A stretch of 11,927 bases of DNA, taken from the NCBI GenBank assembly GCA_034408745.1, contig JAWXCM010000171.1:1-11927 (forward strand), written 5' to 3'. The notes below the pieces were generated by a model. The model did not search any database and was not told where the DNA came from. It worked only from the letters and a program-made list of their open reading frames with translations. Within the stretch, counting starts at the first letter, position 1. Each line of letters opens with the position of its first letter. Shown one piece after another: positions 1 through 7,698 of the stretch. This stretch comes from JAWXCM01 sp034408745 (GTDB lineage: Bacteria > Acidobacteriota > Terriglobia > Bryobacterales > Bryobacteraceae). A program made the translations under genes and the position numbers.

Positions 1-361
1 CGCTGAGCGCGCTCAGCGCCGCCTGCTTCGCCTGCGCGAGACGGTCGCCAGTGCGCATGCTGAACGAGTTGTCGACCGCGATGGCAACGAACTTACGGCC
101 GCCACCCGCCGAGCCAACTGCACGCTGCACAAACGGGTTCGCGAACATCAGCGCCAGCAGGAGGATGATCGCAAGCCGCATCGCAAATAGCGCGATGTAC
201 TTCAGCCGGCGATGCTTCACCGAACTCTGCGTGCGTCGCTCCAGAAACATCGTCGAGCTGAACTTCACCGGCTCAGAGCGATGCTGTTTGAGCAGGTGAA
301 TGTACACCGGAAGCCCGGCCGCCAGCAGACCGCCGAGGAACAAGGGAGACAGGAAGCCCAT
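1..361 (-). CDS. BatA-type membrane protein with VWA domain (3' part cut by window edge)
   Basis: This reading frame starts at ATG 361-359 and runs off the left edge after 120 complete codons. The N-terminus has the BatA layout: a first hydrophobic segment at about residues 3-23, a basic stretch with the SxxxxxxRR(R)LK pattern near 45-54, and a second transmembrane segment at about 55-75. A VWA domain begins near residue 90 with the metal-binding MIDAS start DNSFS at 97-101. Family knowledge: BatA-like proteins are inner-membrane VWA proteins that work with MoxR ATPases. Three bases separate it from the upstream DUF58 stop codon, and a GGGAGG ribosome binding site (371-376) lies inside the end of the DUF58 gene, so it is almost certainly co-expressed. 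The remainder, possibly further domains, lies outside the window. Family assignment is firm; the full domain content is unknown. Confidence 0.88.
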   Translation of the reverse strand, partial: MGFLSPLFLGGLLAAGLPVYIHLLKQHRSEPVKFSSTMFLERRTQSSVKHRRLKYIALFAMRLAIILLLALMFANPFVQRAVGSAGGGRKFVAIAVDNSFSMRTGDRLAQAKQAALSALS

Positions 362-364
362 GCG

Positions 365-1261
365 CTATGCCCTCCCCTGCCGCACCAGAAGGTAGTCTCG
401 CAGCGCTGCGTCGAGAGGCTGGCTGGTATCGAGCATGAAGTAATCGATGCCCGCCTTCTGGGCTTCGCTCTTCATGGCCGCGACATGGCCGTCGATCTTC
501 TGGCGATACTCCGTCTTCATGTACTCGGGAGTAACTTCGATGTCCTCGCCGGATTCCATGTCGACCACCAGCGCCGCATCGCCGAACGTCGGCCGCAGCT
601 CTTGTGGATCGAGCAGATGAAACAGGATGAGCTCATCGCCATGCGCGCGCAGCGGCACCATGGCTTTCACGACGCGCTCCGGTTCGGCGTAGAAGTCCGA
701 GATCACGACCAGCATGCCGCGACGGTGCAGGAAGCTCATGCAGTGATAGAACGGCTTCTCGAAGTCTGTGCGCGTGCCGGTCTCCGCCTTGTCGATGGCG
801 TGCAGGACGCGCATGAACTGGCCATGCCGCGCCGACGGCGGCACGAACTGCCGGATCTCATCGTCGAACAGCATGATGCCAACGGAATCGCGCTGCTGAT
901 TCGACATGTAGGCGATGGAGGCTGCCAGATACTTGGCGTACTCGATCTTGGTCACCTTGTGCGAACCATACGCCATCGACGCGCTGGCATCGATCAGTAT
1001 GGTGAGTTGGGTGTTGGTCTCGCCGCGATAGCGCTTCAGATACGTGCGGTCTGTTCGGGCGTAGACGTTCCAGTCGACGTGGCGCAGATCGTCGCCTTCC
1101 GAGTACGCCCGGTACTCGGCGAACTCCTGGCTGAAGCCAAAAGTCGGCGACCTGTGCAGGCCCGAGATAAACCCGTCCACCACCGTTTTGGCGATGAGTT
1201 CCAGCCCCGAGATACTGGCCAGAACGCCCGGATCCAGAAAGCGCTGCATCATCGTGATCAC
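365..1261 (-). CDS. DUF58 domain VWA-like protein, MoxR partner
   Basis: DUF58 proteins are cytoplasmic partners of MoxR ATPases, encoded next to them in many phyla. The protein is 298 residues, a usual size. The signature block (EFAEYRAYSEGDDLRHVDWN) is at about residues 46-65. A VWA-like domain follows from about 85, with the MIDAS motif DASAS at 91-95, a supporting TGTRTD at 161-166 and ISDF at 187-190. No transmembrane segment is visible, unlike the neighbouring BatA-like protein. The start given is GTG at 1261-1259, which overlaps the MoxR stop as GTGA. An ATG three codons later has a better-spaced GAAGGGG ribosome binding site (8 bases) and may be the real start, which would shorten the protein by three residues. 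Family membership is clear; the client is unknown. Confidence 0.93.
   Translation of the reverse strand: MITMMQRFLDPGVLASISGLELIAKTVVDGFISGLHRSPTFGFSQEFAEYRAYSEGDDLRHVDWNVYARTDRTYLKRYRGETNTQLTILIDASASMAYGSHKVTKIEYAKYLAASIAYMSNQQRDSVGIMLFDDEIRQFVPPSARHGQFMRVLHAIDKAETGTRTDFEKPFYHCMSFLHRRGMLVVISDFYAEPERVVKAMVPLRAHGDELILFHLLDPQELRPTFGDAALVVDMESGEDIEVTPEYMKTEYRQKIDGHVAAMKSEAQKAGIDYFMLDTSQPLDAALRDYLLVRQGRA
371..376 (-). promoter_or_regulatory. Ribosome binding site of the BatA-like gene
   Basis: On the minus strand this reads GGGAGG, 9 bases before the ATG at 361-359. It lies within the last codons of the DUF58 gene, which supports the chosen BatA start and translational coupling. Confidence 0.65.
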
Positions 1262-2286
1262 CCCTTCGGGAAGGGTTTCGCGTCGATGATGCGCTTGAGA
1301 ATATCGTCCTGGGTGATGCGTTCCGACTCAGCATGGAAGTTGAGCAGGATGCGGTGCCGGAGGACCGGGGTCATCAGCGCGGCGACGTCGTCCGACGTCA
1401 CGTGATAGCGATGCTTCATGAGCGCCCGGGCCTTGGCTGCGAGCACGATGTTTTGCATGCCGCGGACGCTGGCGCCGAAGTTGACGTACTTCTTAACGAA
1501 GTCGGGCGCGGACGGATCGGTGGGACGCGTCATGCGAACCAGGTCGACTGCATAGCGGGCCACCGAATCGGCGATGGGCACCATGCGGGTCAGCTGCTGG
1601 AAGCTGATGATCTCTTCCGCGGTAGTGACCGCCTGCGCGACACCGGTCGCTGTGGTGGTCGTCATGCCGATGACTTTCAACTCGTCTTCCGCGCTCAGAT
1701 AATCGAGCACCGTGTTGAACAGGAAGCGGTCAAGCTGCGCTTCTGGCAGCGGGTACGTGCCTTCCAGCTCAATGGGGTTCTGCGTGGCGAGCACGAAGAA
1801 CGGCGCGGGCAGTTTGTGCTGATTACCACGAACCGTGACTGACTTTTCCTGCATGGCCTCCAGCAGCGCGGCCTGCGTCTTGGGAGGCGTACGGTTGATT
1901 TCATCAGCCAGCACCAGGTTGCCGAAAATAGGACCGTGAACAAAGGTCCACATACGGCGGCCGGTGGTGGCGTCGTCTTCGATAATGTCGGTGCCCGTGA
2001 TGTCGGACGGCATCAGATCCGGCGTGAACTGAATGCGGCTGAACTTCAGTCCGAGCGTGTCCGATATGGTTCGGACCAGCAAGGTTTTCGCCGTGCCGGG
2101 AAGACCGGTGATCAGGCAGTGGCCGCCGACAAAGAGCGCGATGAGAACCTGCTCCAGAACTTCGTCCTGGCCCACGATCACGCGGCGAACCTGCTCGACG
2201 ATTTGACTTTCGGCCTGCTGGAAGCGAACAATCCGCTGCTTCAGTTCCGACGAGTCAAGAGATGTGATGACGGATGGTTGAGTCAT
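1258..2286 (-). CDS. MoxR-family AAA+ ATPase
   Basis: MoxR ATPases are AAA+ chaperone-like motors that act with VWA-domain proteins to mature or remodel target complexes. The 342-residue protein has the family's full set of motifs: Walker A GLPGTAKT at 61-68, Walker B LVLADE at 124-129 followed by the MoxR-typical INRTPPKTQAALLEAMQE (130-147), sensor 1 around ATQNP (167-171), and the PEAQLDRF block (181-188). GASVRG (271-276) fits the sensor 2 region in the C-terminal lid. The ATG start lies 7 bases after the upstream TPR-gene stop, with no strong Shine-Dalgarno sequence, suggesting translational coupling. Its stop overlaps the next gene's start by 4 bases. It sits directly before DUF58 and BatA, the classical order. 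All catalytic residues look intact. The exact MoxR subfamily cannot be decided from the sequence alone. Confidence 0.97.
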   Translation of the reverse strand: MTQPSVITSLDSSELKQRIVRFQQAESQIVEQVRRVIVGQDEVLEQVLIALFVGGHCLITGLPGTAKTLLVRTISDTLGLKFSRIQFTPDLMPSDITGTDIIEDDATTGRRMWTFVHGPIFGNLVLADEINRTPPKTQAALLEAMQEKSVTVRGNQHKLPAPFFVLATQNPIELEGTYPLPEAQLDRFLFNTVLDYLSAEDELKVIGMTTTTATGVAQAVTTAEEIISFQQLTRMVPIADSVARYAVDLVRMTRPTDPSAPDFVKKYVNFGASVRGMQNIVLAAKARALMKHRYHVTSDDVAALMTPVLRHRILLNFHAESERITQDDILKRIIDAKPFPKG

Positions 2287-2292
2287 TGGCGA

Positions 2293-4539
2293 TTATCGGG
2301 ACAACTCCAACAGCATCTTCTGCGCCGGTTTAAAGCCGGGCGCGAGCTCGAGTGCCATCAGCAGTTGTTCCTTTGCTTCTTCCTTGCGTTGGGCCGAGAA
2401 CAGGGCCTTTGCGAGATTGAATCGTGCGCCCGCTTCATCGGGCGGTTTGGATGCGACGGCGGCGCCGAATTCGCGAACCGCGCCGTTTTTGTTGCCCGAA
2501 GCAATGTACAGTTCCCCGAGCTTTCTGTGCGCTTCTTCTCCAAGCGGATAGATATACATTAACCGCTCGTAGGTTTTGACTGCGGACTGCTGCTGTCCCG
2601 CCTCCATCTCGAGGCTGGCGAGTTTGACAAGTGTAGCCGGATTGCGGCCGCCGACTTCGGCGTACCGTTCCAGTTGTTTGCGCGCGTTGTCCTTGTCGCC
2701 TTTGGCCGTGTAAGCCTCGGCGACCTGCTCGTACGCGCTGCCGCCCTCGACGAATTCGGGGTACAGGGCGATAGCCTTCTCGCCTTCCTTGATGATTTCG
2801 TCGTGGCCCATGGTGCGGCTGGCGGCGAGCGCCTTCATCGACTTCTGCCACTCCTTGTATCCATCGACGGTGCCACGAACCTGCTTGTCGAGCCAGGCCA
2901 GAAATTCCTTGTCGAACGCCTCAGGCTCCATCCCGAGCTGGCCTTTAATCACCTCTGGCGTGGTCTTCAGCTTCGCGAAATCGTGCATCATCGCGAGCAG
3001 CTTTGAGTAGCCCCACTTCTCCTTTACGTAGTCGCAGATCTTGCCTGCCTGGAAGTAGGAGACGACGACCTGAGAAGGATACTGCGGACGAACGAAGCCA
3101 CGGTCGAGCTCGGCTACAGGCAGCAGTTTCTTGTCGGTGATGGCCTTGATGGCTTCGGGGTCGAGCCGGTCGCCCCAGTCCGGCGCAGCCGCTGTTTCTT
3201 CGTGCACCGCCATGCCCTCAGTGAACCAGCGAGGCACGCGGTGATTGGTCGCGGTCAACACGTAGACGTGGCTGAGTTCGTGCCACAGCGTGCTGGCCCA
3301 GTGGAAGCTCCCGGGCTTGCGTCCCGACGGGCTGTCCATCGCGACCACGTGGCCGAACGTCACGCCCAGCGCGCCAAGGCCCGGCATTCCCATGGTGCGT
3401 ACCGCGAAGTCCTCGTGATCCGGGTAGACTTCCACCTGAATCGGGTCCTTCACCTTCACTTTGTATTTCTCTTCGAAGGTCGCCATGGCGCGCTTCAGTT
3501 CGCCTTCGACATATGGCTTCAGCAGTTCCGATTCTTTCTTGTGCAGGCGAACGATGGTGGTCGGCGTGGTGAAGGTGTCGAAGTTCTTGTAGCTGTCGAT
3601 GAGGCGCAGGGAGTTGACGGTTGCGTCCGCATGATAGCCCGCGTCGTAGGCCTTCTCCAGTTGCTCGCGAGCTTCCTTTTCAAAGCCCATGCGCATCAGG
3701 TTGACGCCGAGTTCGGCACGCGCGGGCTGGTAGTTGGCGTCGGCCTCCAGAGCCTTGCGGTACATCGCGATGCCCTCGTGATAGCGCCGGTTCAGCACCA
3801 TGATGCGGCCGGCGAGTGCGTAGCCCGGACCGTAGGTGGGATTGACAGAGGTGATCTTCGCGAACCACTGGTCGGCGGGCTTGTCGTCCAGCATCTCGAC
3901 GGCCGCCTTGATCGCGTATGCGTCGAAGGCCTCGACCGACATCTTGATGGCTTTGTCTGCTTCTTCGATGGCTTTCTTCGAGTCGTTGTCTTCCAGCGCG
4001 AGGCGGGCCAGCAGCTCCTGCGCTTCCACCAGCGTCGGATCGCACTTGAGTGCCATCTCGGCATCTTTAACCGCGGTGCTGGAATAGCCCTCGGCGCCGA
4101 CCAGCGCGGCGCCCAGATAGGCACCACCGTGCTCGGGCTTCAGTTTGATCGCTTCCATGAAAAGCTGCTTTGCGTCGGCGCGGTTGAAGCGCTCGAGAAA
4201 CAGGCGTCCCCATCGAACGCGCACATCGGGATTCTTCGGCTGCGCGGCGACTGCGGCCTTGTAGGAATCGTTGGCTTCTTTAAAAGCGCCGATGCCCCAG
4301 AAGCCTTCGGCCCTCGACCACTGGTCTTTGGCCACGGTGAGCTTCATGAAGCAGGTGTGAGCCTCGGCGTTCTTGCCGCGATGCTTCAGCGCACGGCAGT
4401 CGGCGCCAGGTGTCGGTGTGGAGGCCTGTGACGCGACGGGGCCTGCGAACAGCCACGCGCGTCCGCCCCTGGTGACGGCAAATCCACCCGCCAGCAGTGC
4501 GCCGCCGGCGAGCAGTAACGCAACTCCGGCTCGCCTCAT
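2293..4539 (-). CDS. TPR protein with embedded peptidase-MA-type (gluzincin) metalloprotease domain
   Basis: The protein has 748 residues and three parts. An N-terminal hydrophobic segment (about 4-22) is a signal peptide or membrane anchor, followed by helical TPR-like repeats (about 70-310). A central domain (about 325-560) carries HELSH at 420-424 and, 16 residues on, WFTEGMA (438-444) with E441. This fits the HExxH...E zinc site of peptidase-MA (PF13485-like) gluzincins. A second TPR block covers about 575-745. The active-site residues are intact, so a zinc protease is plausible, but no substrate is known. It probably acts outside the cytoplasm, with the TPRs binding partners. Its ATG overlaps the preceding stop (ATGA). 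TPR proteins occur in Bat operons (BatB/BatC-like), so this may be the scaffold of the MoxR/VWA system here. Alternatively the metalloprotease fold may only bind clients. Confidence 0.88.
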   Translation of the reverse strand: MRRAGVALLLAGGALLAGGFAVTRGGRAWLFAGPVASQASTPTPGADCRALKHRGKNAEAHTCFMKLTVAKDQWSRAEGFWGIGAFKEANDSYKAAVAAQPKNPDVRVRWGRLFLERFNRADAKQLFMEAIKLKPEHGGAYLGAALVGAEGYSSTAVKDAEMALKCDPTLVEAQELLARLALEDNDSKKAIEEADKAIKMSVEAFDAYAIKAAVEMLDDKPADQWFAKITSVNPTYGPGYALAGRIMVLNRRYHEGIAMYRKALEADANYQPARAELGVNLMRMGFEKEAREQLEKAYDAGYHADATVNSLRLIDSYKNFDTFTTPTTIVRLHKKESELLKPYVEGELKRAMATFEEKYKVKVKDPIQVEVYPDHEDFAVRTMGMPGLGALGVTFGHVVAMDSPSGRKPGSFHWASTLWHELSHVYVLTATNHRVPRWFTEGMAVHEETAAAPDWGDRLDPEAIKAITDKKLLPVAELDRGFVRPQYPSQVVVSYFQAGKICDYVKEKWGYSKLLAMMHDFAKLKTTPEVIKGQLGMEPEAFDKEFLAWLDKQVRGTVDGYKEWQKSMKALAASRTMGHDEIIKEGEKAIALYPEFVEGGSAYEQVAEAYTAKGDKDNARKQLERYAEVGGRNPATLVKLASLEMEAGQQQSAVKTYERLMYIYPLGEEAHRKLGELYIASGNKNGAVREFGAAVASKPPDEAGARFNLAKALFSAQRKEEAKEQLLMALELAPGFKPAQKMLLELSR

Positions 4540-5450
4540 TTATCCAGTTCCGCCTGTGTCGTGGCAAGTTGCACCAGCAGGGCTTGCAGCTTGCTCCGGT
4601 ATTCCTGGGTCGGCAGCGCGGCCTTTTGCAGTTTCAGTTGATCGATAGCCACTTCCAGCTCCTCGCGCTTGTCGAGCAAAGCGCGTTTGGCGGGATCCTG
4701 GGCGGCCTTCTGCACCGCGCCGATTCGCAGCAAAGCGAATCGACCGGCGTTGATGGGCCCCTGCGGTTCGCCGCCGTCGAGGGTTGGATGCTCGGTGGCA
4801 AGACGTTTGTTCTTTTCGTAGAATTCTTTGGTCTTCGCCTCGGCAAATTTGAACGCTTCCAGAGCCGAGACCACTTCGTTTTTGTCGGTGTCTGCCGCCG
4901 GGTCGCGCAGCGCTTCAATCCAGTAGCGCGGGAAGGCGACAGCGTTCTTCTCGGTGCCCGACTTGGTAGCGGTGATCACGGTCCGGCTCGGGCGCTGCAG
5001 CGCGTGCACGCTGGCGCCGCTGGCGCTGGTTCCGTTGACTACCAACTGGCGGGTAGCAGGGATGCGGTCGAGGATCGCCGAAATCTCGGTACCGCTGAGA
5101 TCGGGGCCCGGGATGTTGAACTTGTACTCGGTTCCGTCGAACGTGCCGTGGCCGATCAGGAACAGCGCGAACGAGTCAGTGGATTTCGCCTTACCAGCAA
5201 TCGCTTCGAGAGCTGACTTTATGCCCGCCTTCGTGGCGCCTGCGCCGGACAGAGTGGTGACGTCGACCTCCGGCCCCGCTGCTCTCAGCAGCTTTTCAAC
5301 CTCACCTGCCTGCGATGTGAAACGCTGCTCATAATCCGGTTCGCCACCGAGTCCCGCCACTGTGACGCACCACGTGGTTGCCGGAGCCTGCCCGGCTGCT
5401 GCCAGCAGCAATGCCCCGCCGATAAATGCCGATCTCAAACCACACCCCAT
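4536..5450 (-). CDS. Secreted caspase/legumain-fold protein with Ser at the expected nucleophile position
   Basis: From ATG 5450-5448 the protein is 304 residues. A signal-like hydrophobic stretch (about 5-24) is followed by a caspase-like (clan CD, C13/C14-like) domain at about 26-200. The histidine motif LIGHGTFDG (98-106, His101) is clear. The second strand motif, usually a hydrophobic stretch then SCxSG, reads VVNGTSASG (137-145), which puts Ser142 at the cysteine position. ITATKSG (159-165) and an EF-hand-like loop at 187-198 follow. The C-terminus (about 245-304) is charged and heptad-like, probably a coiled coil. The start is uncertain: an upstream ATG at 5519 would add 23 polar residues before the signal-like segment, and a TTG at 5438-5436 overlaps the preceding stop as TTGA. 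ATG 5450 was chosen because it places the hydrophobic stretch at the N-terminus. It may be a pseudoenzyme, a serine variant or a binding module. Confidence 0.75.
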   Translation of the reverse strand: MGCGLRSAFIGGALLLAAAGQAPATTWCVTVAGLGGEPDYEQRFTSQAGEVEKLLRAAGPEVDVTTLSGAGATKAGIKSALEAIAGKAKSTDSFALFLIGHGTFDGTEYKFNIPGPDLSGTEISAILDRIPATRQLVVNGTSASGASVHALQRPSRTVITATKSGTEKNAVAFPRYWIEALRDPAADTDKNEVVSALEAFKFAEAKTKEFYEKNKRLATEHPTLDGGEPQGPINAGRFALLRIGAVQKAAQDPAKRALLDKREELEVAIDQLKLQKAALPTQEYRSKLQALLVQLATTQAELDK

Positions 5451-7684
5451 TTCCGGCGAAGCAGCCATTCCCCGCCCCGTAACAGAAGAGCCATCAGAAA
5501 GAATATGGGCGCATCCCAAAGGTCCCGGGTTTCTCGTATTGAGATACCAGCCTCACTGTAATTGATCTCACCCGCGAGTTTTTTCACTTCCGACGGCTGC
5601 CAGTAGCGGCCTCCGGTCTGCTGCGCCAGCTTTTCCAGCAACTCTTTGTTTTGATGCGTGCCAAAGTTTTCCGCTACTCCATCCTCGCGGCGGAAGGTCA
5701 CCGCGTCGCGACCCAGCTCCTGGTCGCCTCGACGCGCCACTGTTTCCACAACGTAGGCGCCGGTTGCGGCCGCACCCCAGTTAGCTGTGTAGACACCAGG
5801 GGTTCCCGGGTCGGGACGAAGTGTCACCGTTTCCGAACTGCCGTCTGGTTTGACGATGCGGGCTTCCACGGCAGCGTCGGCCGCCGGGTTGTAGTTGCGG
5901 TCTCGGATTTCAGCCCGCAGCGGCACGGACTGCTCGTCGTTGTAAACCGATTTGTTCACGGACGACACCACCGGGCCAGTTGTGCCCGAGACCAGCCAGC
6001 GCAGCATCTGCTGCCAGAACATTTCGTGCGACATGTCTTCGAGCGGCTGCTGCATCTGCCAGCGCCAGCTGCCCGATGTGGCAAACAGCGCCGTTCGGCC
6101 GCGTCCATAATTCTGCGTGGTCAGCAGCGGCATCTTGTTGCGGCCGACATTCATTTCGGCAAGCACCACGGCACCAGGCTTCGGAGTGCCGGGGTCTTCG
6201 TAATTTGCCAGATAGGGAAGCTTCTTCCAGCGATCGCCATTGCGAGCGGGGTCTTCGTCGAGACGGCAAATCAGACTGTCTCGACCCGCTGCCGCAAGTT
6301 CGACATAAGCCGGGTCGCGCTGGAATGTGTTCTTGCGATTCGGCAGCACGGTGGGCAGCAGCTCGGCCAGAGGGGACGCCGCCCAGCCGCCATCGGCGAG
6401 TCCGCCGCGGCCGCCGAGCCACAGCACACCACCGCCGCGGCGGTCGACGAACTGCTTCAGCAACTCCTGCTGGTTCGGCGTGAAGTAGGCCGCTTCGACA
6501 CCGCCAATCACGATGCCCTGGAAGTTGAACAGCTCTTCGACGGTCGCCGGGAAGCCCTGCTCCAACTCCTCGGGCTTCTCGATGCCCTGGCGGTAGAACT
6601 TGTTCTGCGTGGTGCGCACCATCGATACCAGCTGCAAGCCCTGGTCGAGCTCAATGGCTCGGCGAATGAACTTGTATTCCCACTTCGGCTCGCCCTCAAT
6701 GTAGAGGATGCGGGGCTTGCCGGGCTCGACGGTGAGCAGCCGGGTCTGGGCGTTGTTTTTGTCGTTCTCTTCCGTGCCGATGGGTTCGATGGAAGCCTGC
6801 ACGGAACGCACACCGGCATTGCCGGAGTTGAACGATACCGACTCGGTCTGCTCGATGCCATCGGCCTTGAGCGTGATCTCGCGCTGCGACAGGATCTTGT
6901 CGCCGTCGCGCAACGTCAGCTTTGCTCGCTTGTTCGCGAAGCCCCATTGCTTCACCGACACCTGGGCATTCAGCCGCGATGTCGCGAGCACGCGCTGCGG
7001 CAGCTCAAGGTTGGTGACTTCGATGTCATGATCCGGCTTCTCTTTGCCGAAACCGACGGTGTGCACCGGGATTCGGAAGCGTCGAATCTGATTCGTGGTC
7101 TCAAGGTCGATGCCCCCAGCGTTGTCGGCACCATCGCTCAGCAACACTACTGCGCCGATCGGCAAACTGGCCGCTTCGGCGGATACTTCCCTGAGACCAT
7201 CACCCAGCCGCGTGGAGCCGCTGTCGCCCTTTAGGTTTGCGGTAGTCTCGACGCGCTCCGCGCGCGCACCTAGTCGATAGAACCGAACCTGAAATTTCTT
7301 CTGAAGGTCGGCGACCACGGATGGAGAGAGCGCTTCTTTGAGCCGCTGCATACGGGAGGCCGAGTCCTCCACGATGCTCATGCTTTTCGAATCGTCGACT
7401 ACGACAGCGACGATGTTCTGCTGCGGACGGAGTGTCGCGACGCTGAGCGCGGGCTGCCAGAGCAGCACGAGCAGCATCGCGACCATTGTGGTCTGAAGCA
7501 GCCAGATCGCGATCGGCTTTACCCGCGGAGCTACAGCGTGGCCGCGGCGGAACATAGGCCAGGCGAGCGCACCGGCGGCAACCAGGATCAGAGCCAGCAA
7601 AACCCACACGGGCCAGCGGGCCGCGAGCAGTACCTGCCCTTTCGAGAACGCCGCAAACGGATATTTGAAAAAGAACTCGAACAC
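5435..7684 (-). CDS. Membrane VWA protein with glutamine-amidotransferase-like domain
   Basis: This 749-residue protein starts at GTG 7684-7682, supported by GGAGG four bases upstream. Two transmembrane segments (about 24-43 and 57-80) precede a VWA domain with MIDAS residues DDSKS (97-101), T158 and the LLSDGADN strand (181-188). A beta-rich linker region (about 220-335) follows. A class I glutamine-amidotransferase-like fold begins near PRILYIEGEPKWE and includes GIVIGGVEA and the FVDRRGGGVLWLGG stretch. No clear catalytic Cys-His pair is seen there, so it is probably not an active amidotransferase. The C-terminus has a beta-sandwich-like region and a last hydrophobic segment (about 725-742). 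This layout is common in large VWA proteins of Acidobacteria and Planctomycetes next to MoxR genes. The bulk should face the periplasm. It overlaps the following caspase-like gene by 16 bases and follows DUF4159 after 14 bases. Confidence 0.87.
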   Translation of the reverse strand: MFEFFFKYPFAAFSKGQVLLAARWPVWVLLALILVAAGALAWPMFRRGHAVAPRVKPIAIWLLQTTMVAMLLVLLWQPALSVATLRPQQNIVAVVVDDSKSMSIVEDSASRMQRLKEALSPSVVADLQKKFQVRFYRLGARAERVETTANLKGDSGSTRLGDGLREVSAEAASLPIGAVVLLSDGADNAGGIDLETTNQIRRFRIPVHTVGFGKEKPDHDIEVTNLELPQRVLATSRLNAQVSVKQWGFANKRAKLTLRDGDKILSQREITLKADGIEQTESVSFNSGNAGVRSVQASIEPIGTEENDKNNAQTRLLTVEPGKPRILYIEGEPKWEYKFIRRAIELDQGLQLVSMVRTTQNKFYRQGIEKPEELEQGFPATVEELFNFQGIVIGGVEAAYFTPNQQELLKQFVDRRGGGVLWLGGRGGLADGGWAASPLAELLPTVLPNRKNTFQRDPAYVELAAAGRDSLICRLDEDPARNGDRWKKLPYLANYEDPGTPKPGAVVLAEMNVGRNKMPLLTTQNYGRGRTALFATSGSWRWQMQQPLEDMSHEMFWQQMLRWLVSGTTGPVVSSVNKSVYNDEQSVPLRAEIRDRNYNPAADAAVEARIVKPDGSSETVTLRPDPGTPGVYTANWGAAATGAYVVETVARRGDQELGRDAVTFRREDGVAENFGTHQNKELLEKLAQQTGGRYWQPSEVKKLAGEINYSEAGISIRETRDLWDAPIFFLMALLLRGGEWLLRRKWGVV

Positions 7685-7688
7685 CGGG

Positions 7689-7693
7689 CCTCC
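7689..7693 (-). promoter_or_regulatory. Ribosome binding site deciding a GTG start
   Basis: The minus strand reads GGAGG, four bases before GTG 7684-7682, in the 14-base gap after the DUF4159 stop codon. This supports the non-ATG start of the 749-residue VWA protein. Confidence 0.7.
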
Positions 7694-7698
7694 GTCGC

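Noticed and set aside
212..1405. 397-residue open frame on the plus strand
   Set aside because: It lies antisense to DUF58 and the end of MoxR, both with clear family motifs. The translation is rich in His and Arg with no domain pattern, as expected for an antisense frame in GC-rich DNA.
3202..4431. 409-residue open frame on the plus strand
   Set aside because: It is antisense to the TPR-gluzincin gene, with no recognisable motif, signal peptide or ribosome binding site.
4497..5216. 239-residue open frame on the plus strand
   Set aside because: It is antisense to the caspase-like gene and the start of the TPR gene, and shows no family features.
5451..5519. Upstream ATG extending the caspase-like protein by 23 residues
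   Set aside because: It would put a polar stretch before the signal-like hydrophobic segment and overlap the preceding gene by 85 bases. ATG 5450 is more plausible.
5651..7234. 527-residue open frame on the plus strand
   Set aside because: It is long, but entirely antisense to the VWA/GATase-like gene, whose domains, membrane segments and ribosome binding site are all convincing. Its length is explained by the low stop-codon density of the opposite frame.
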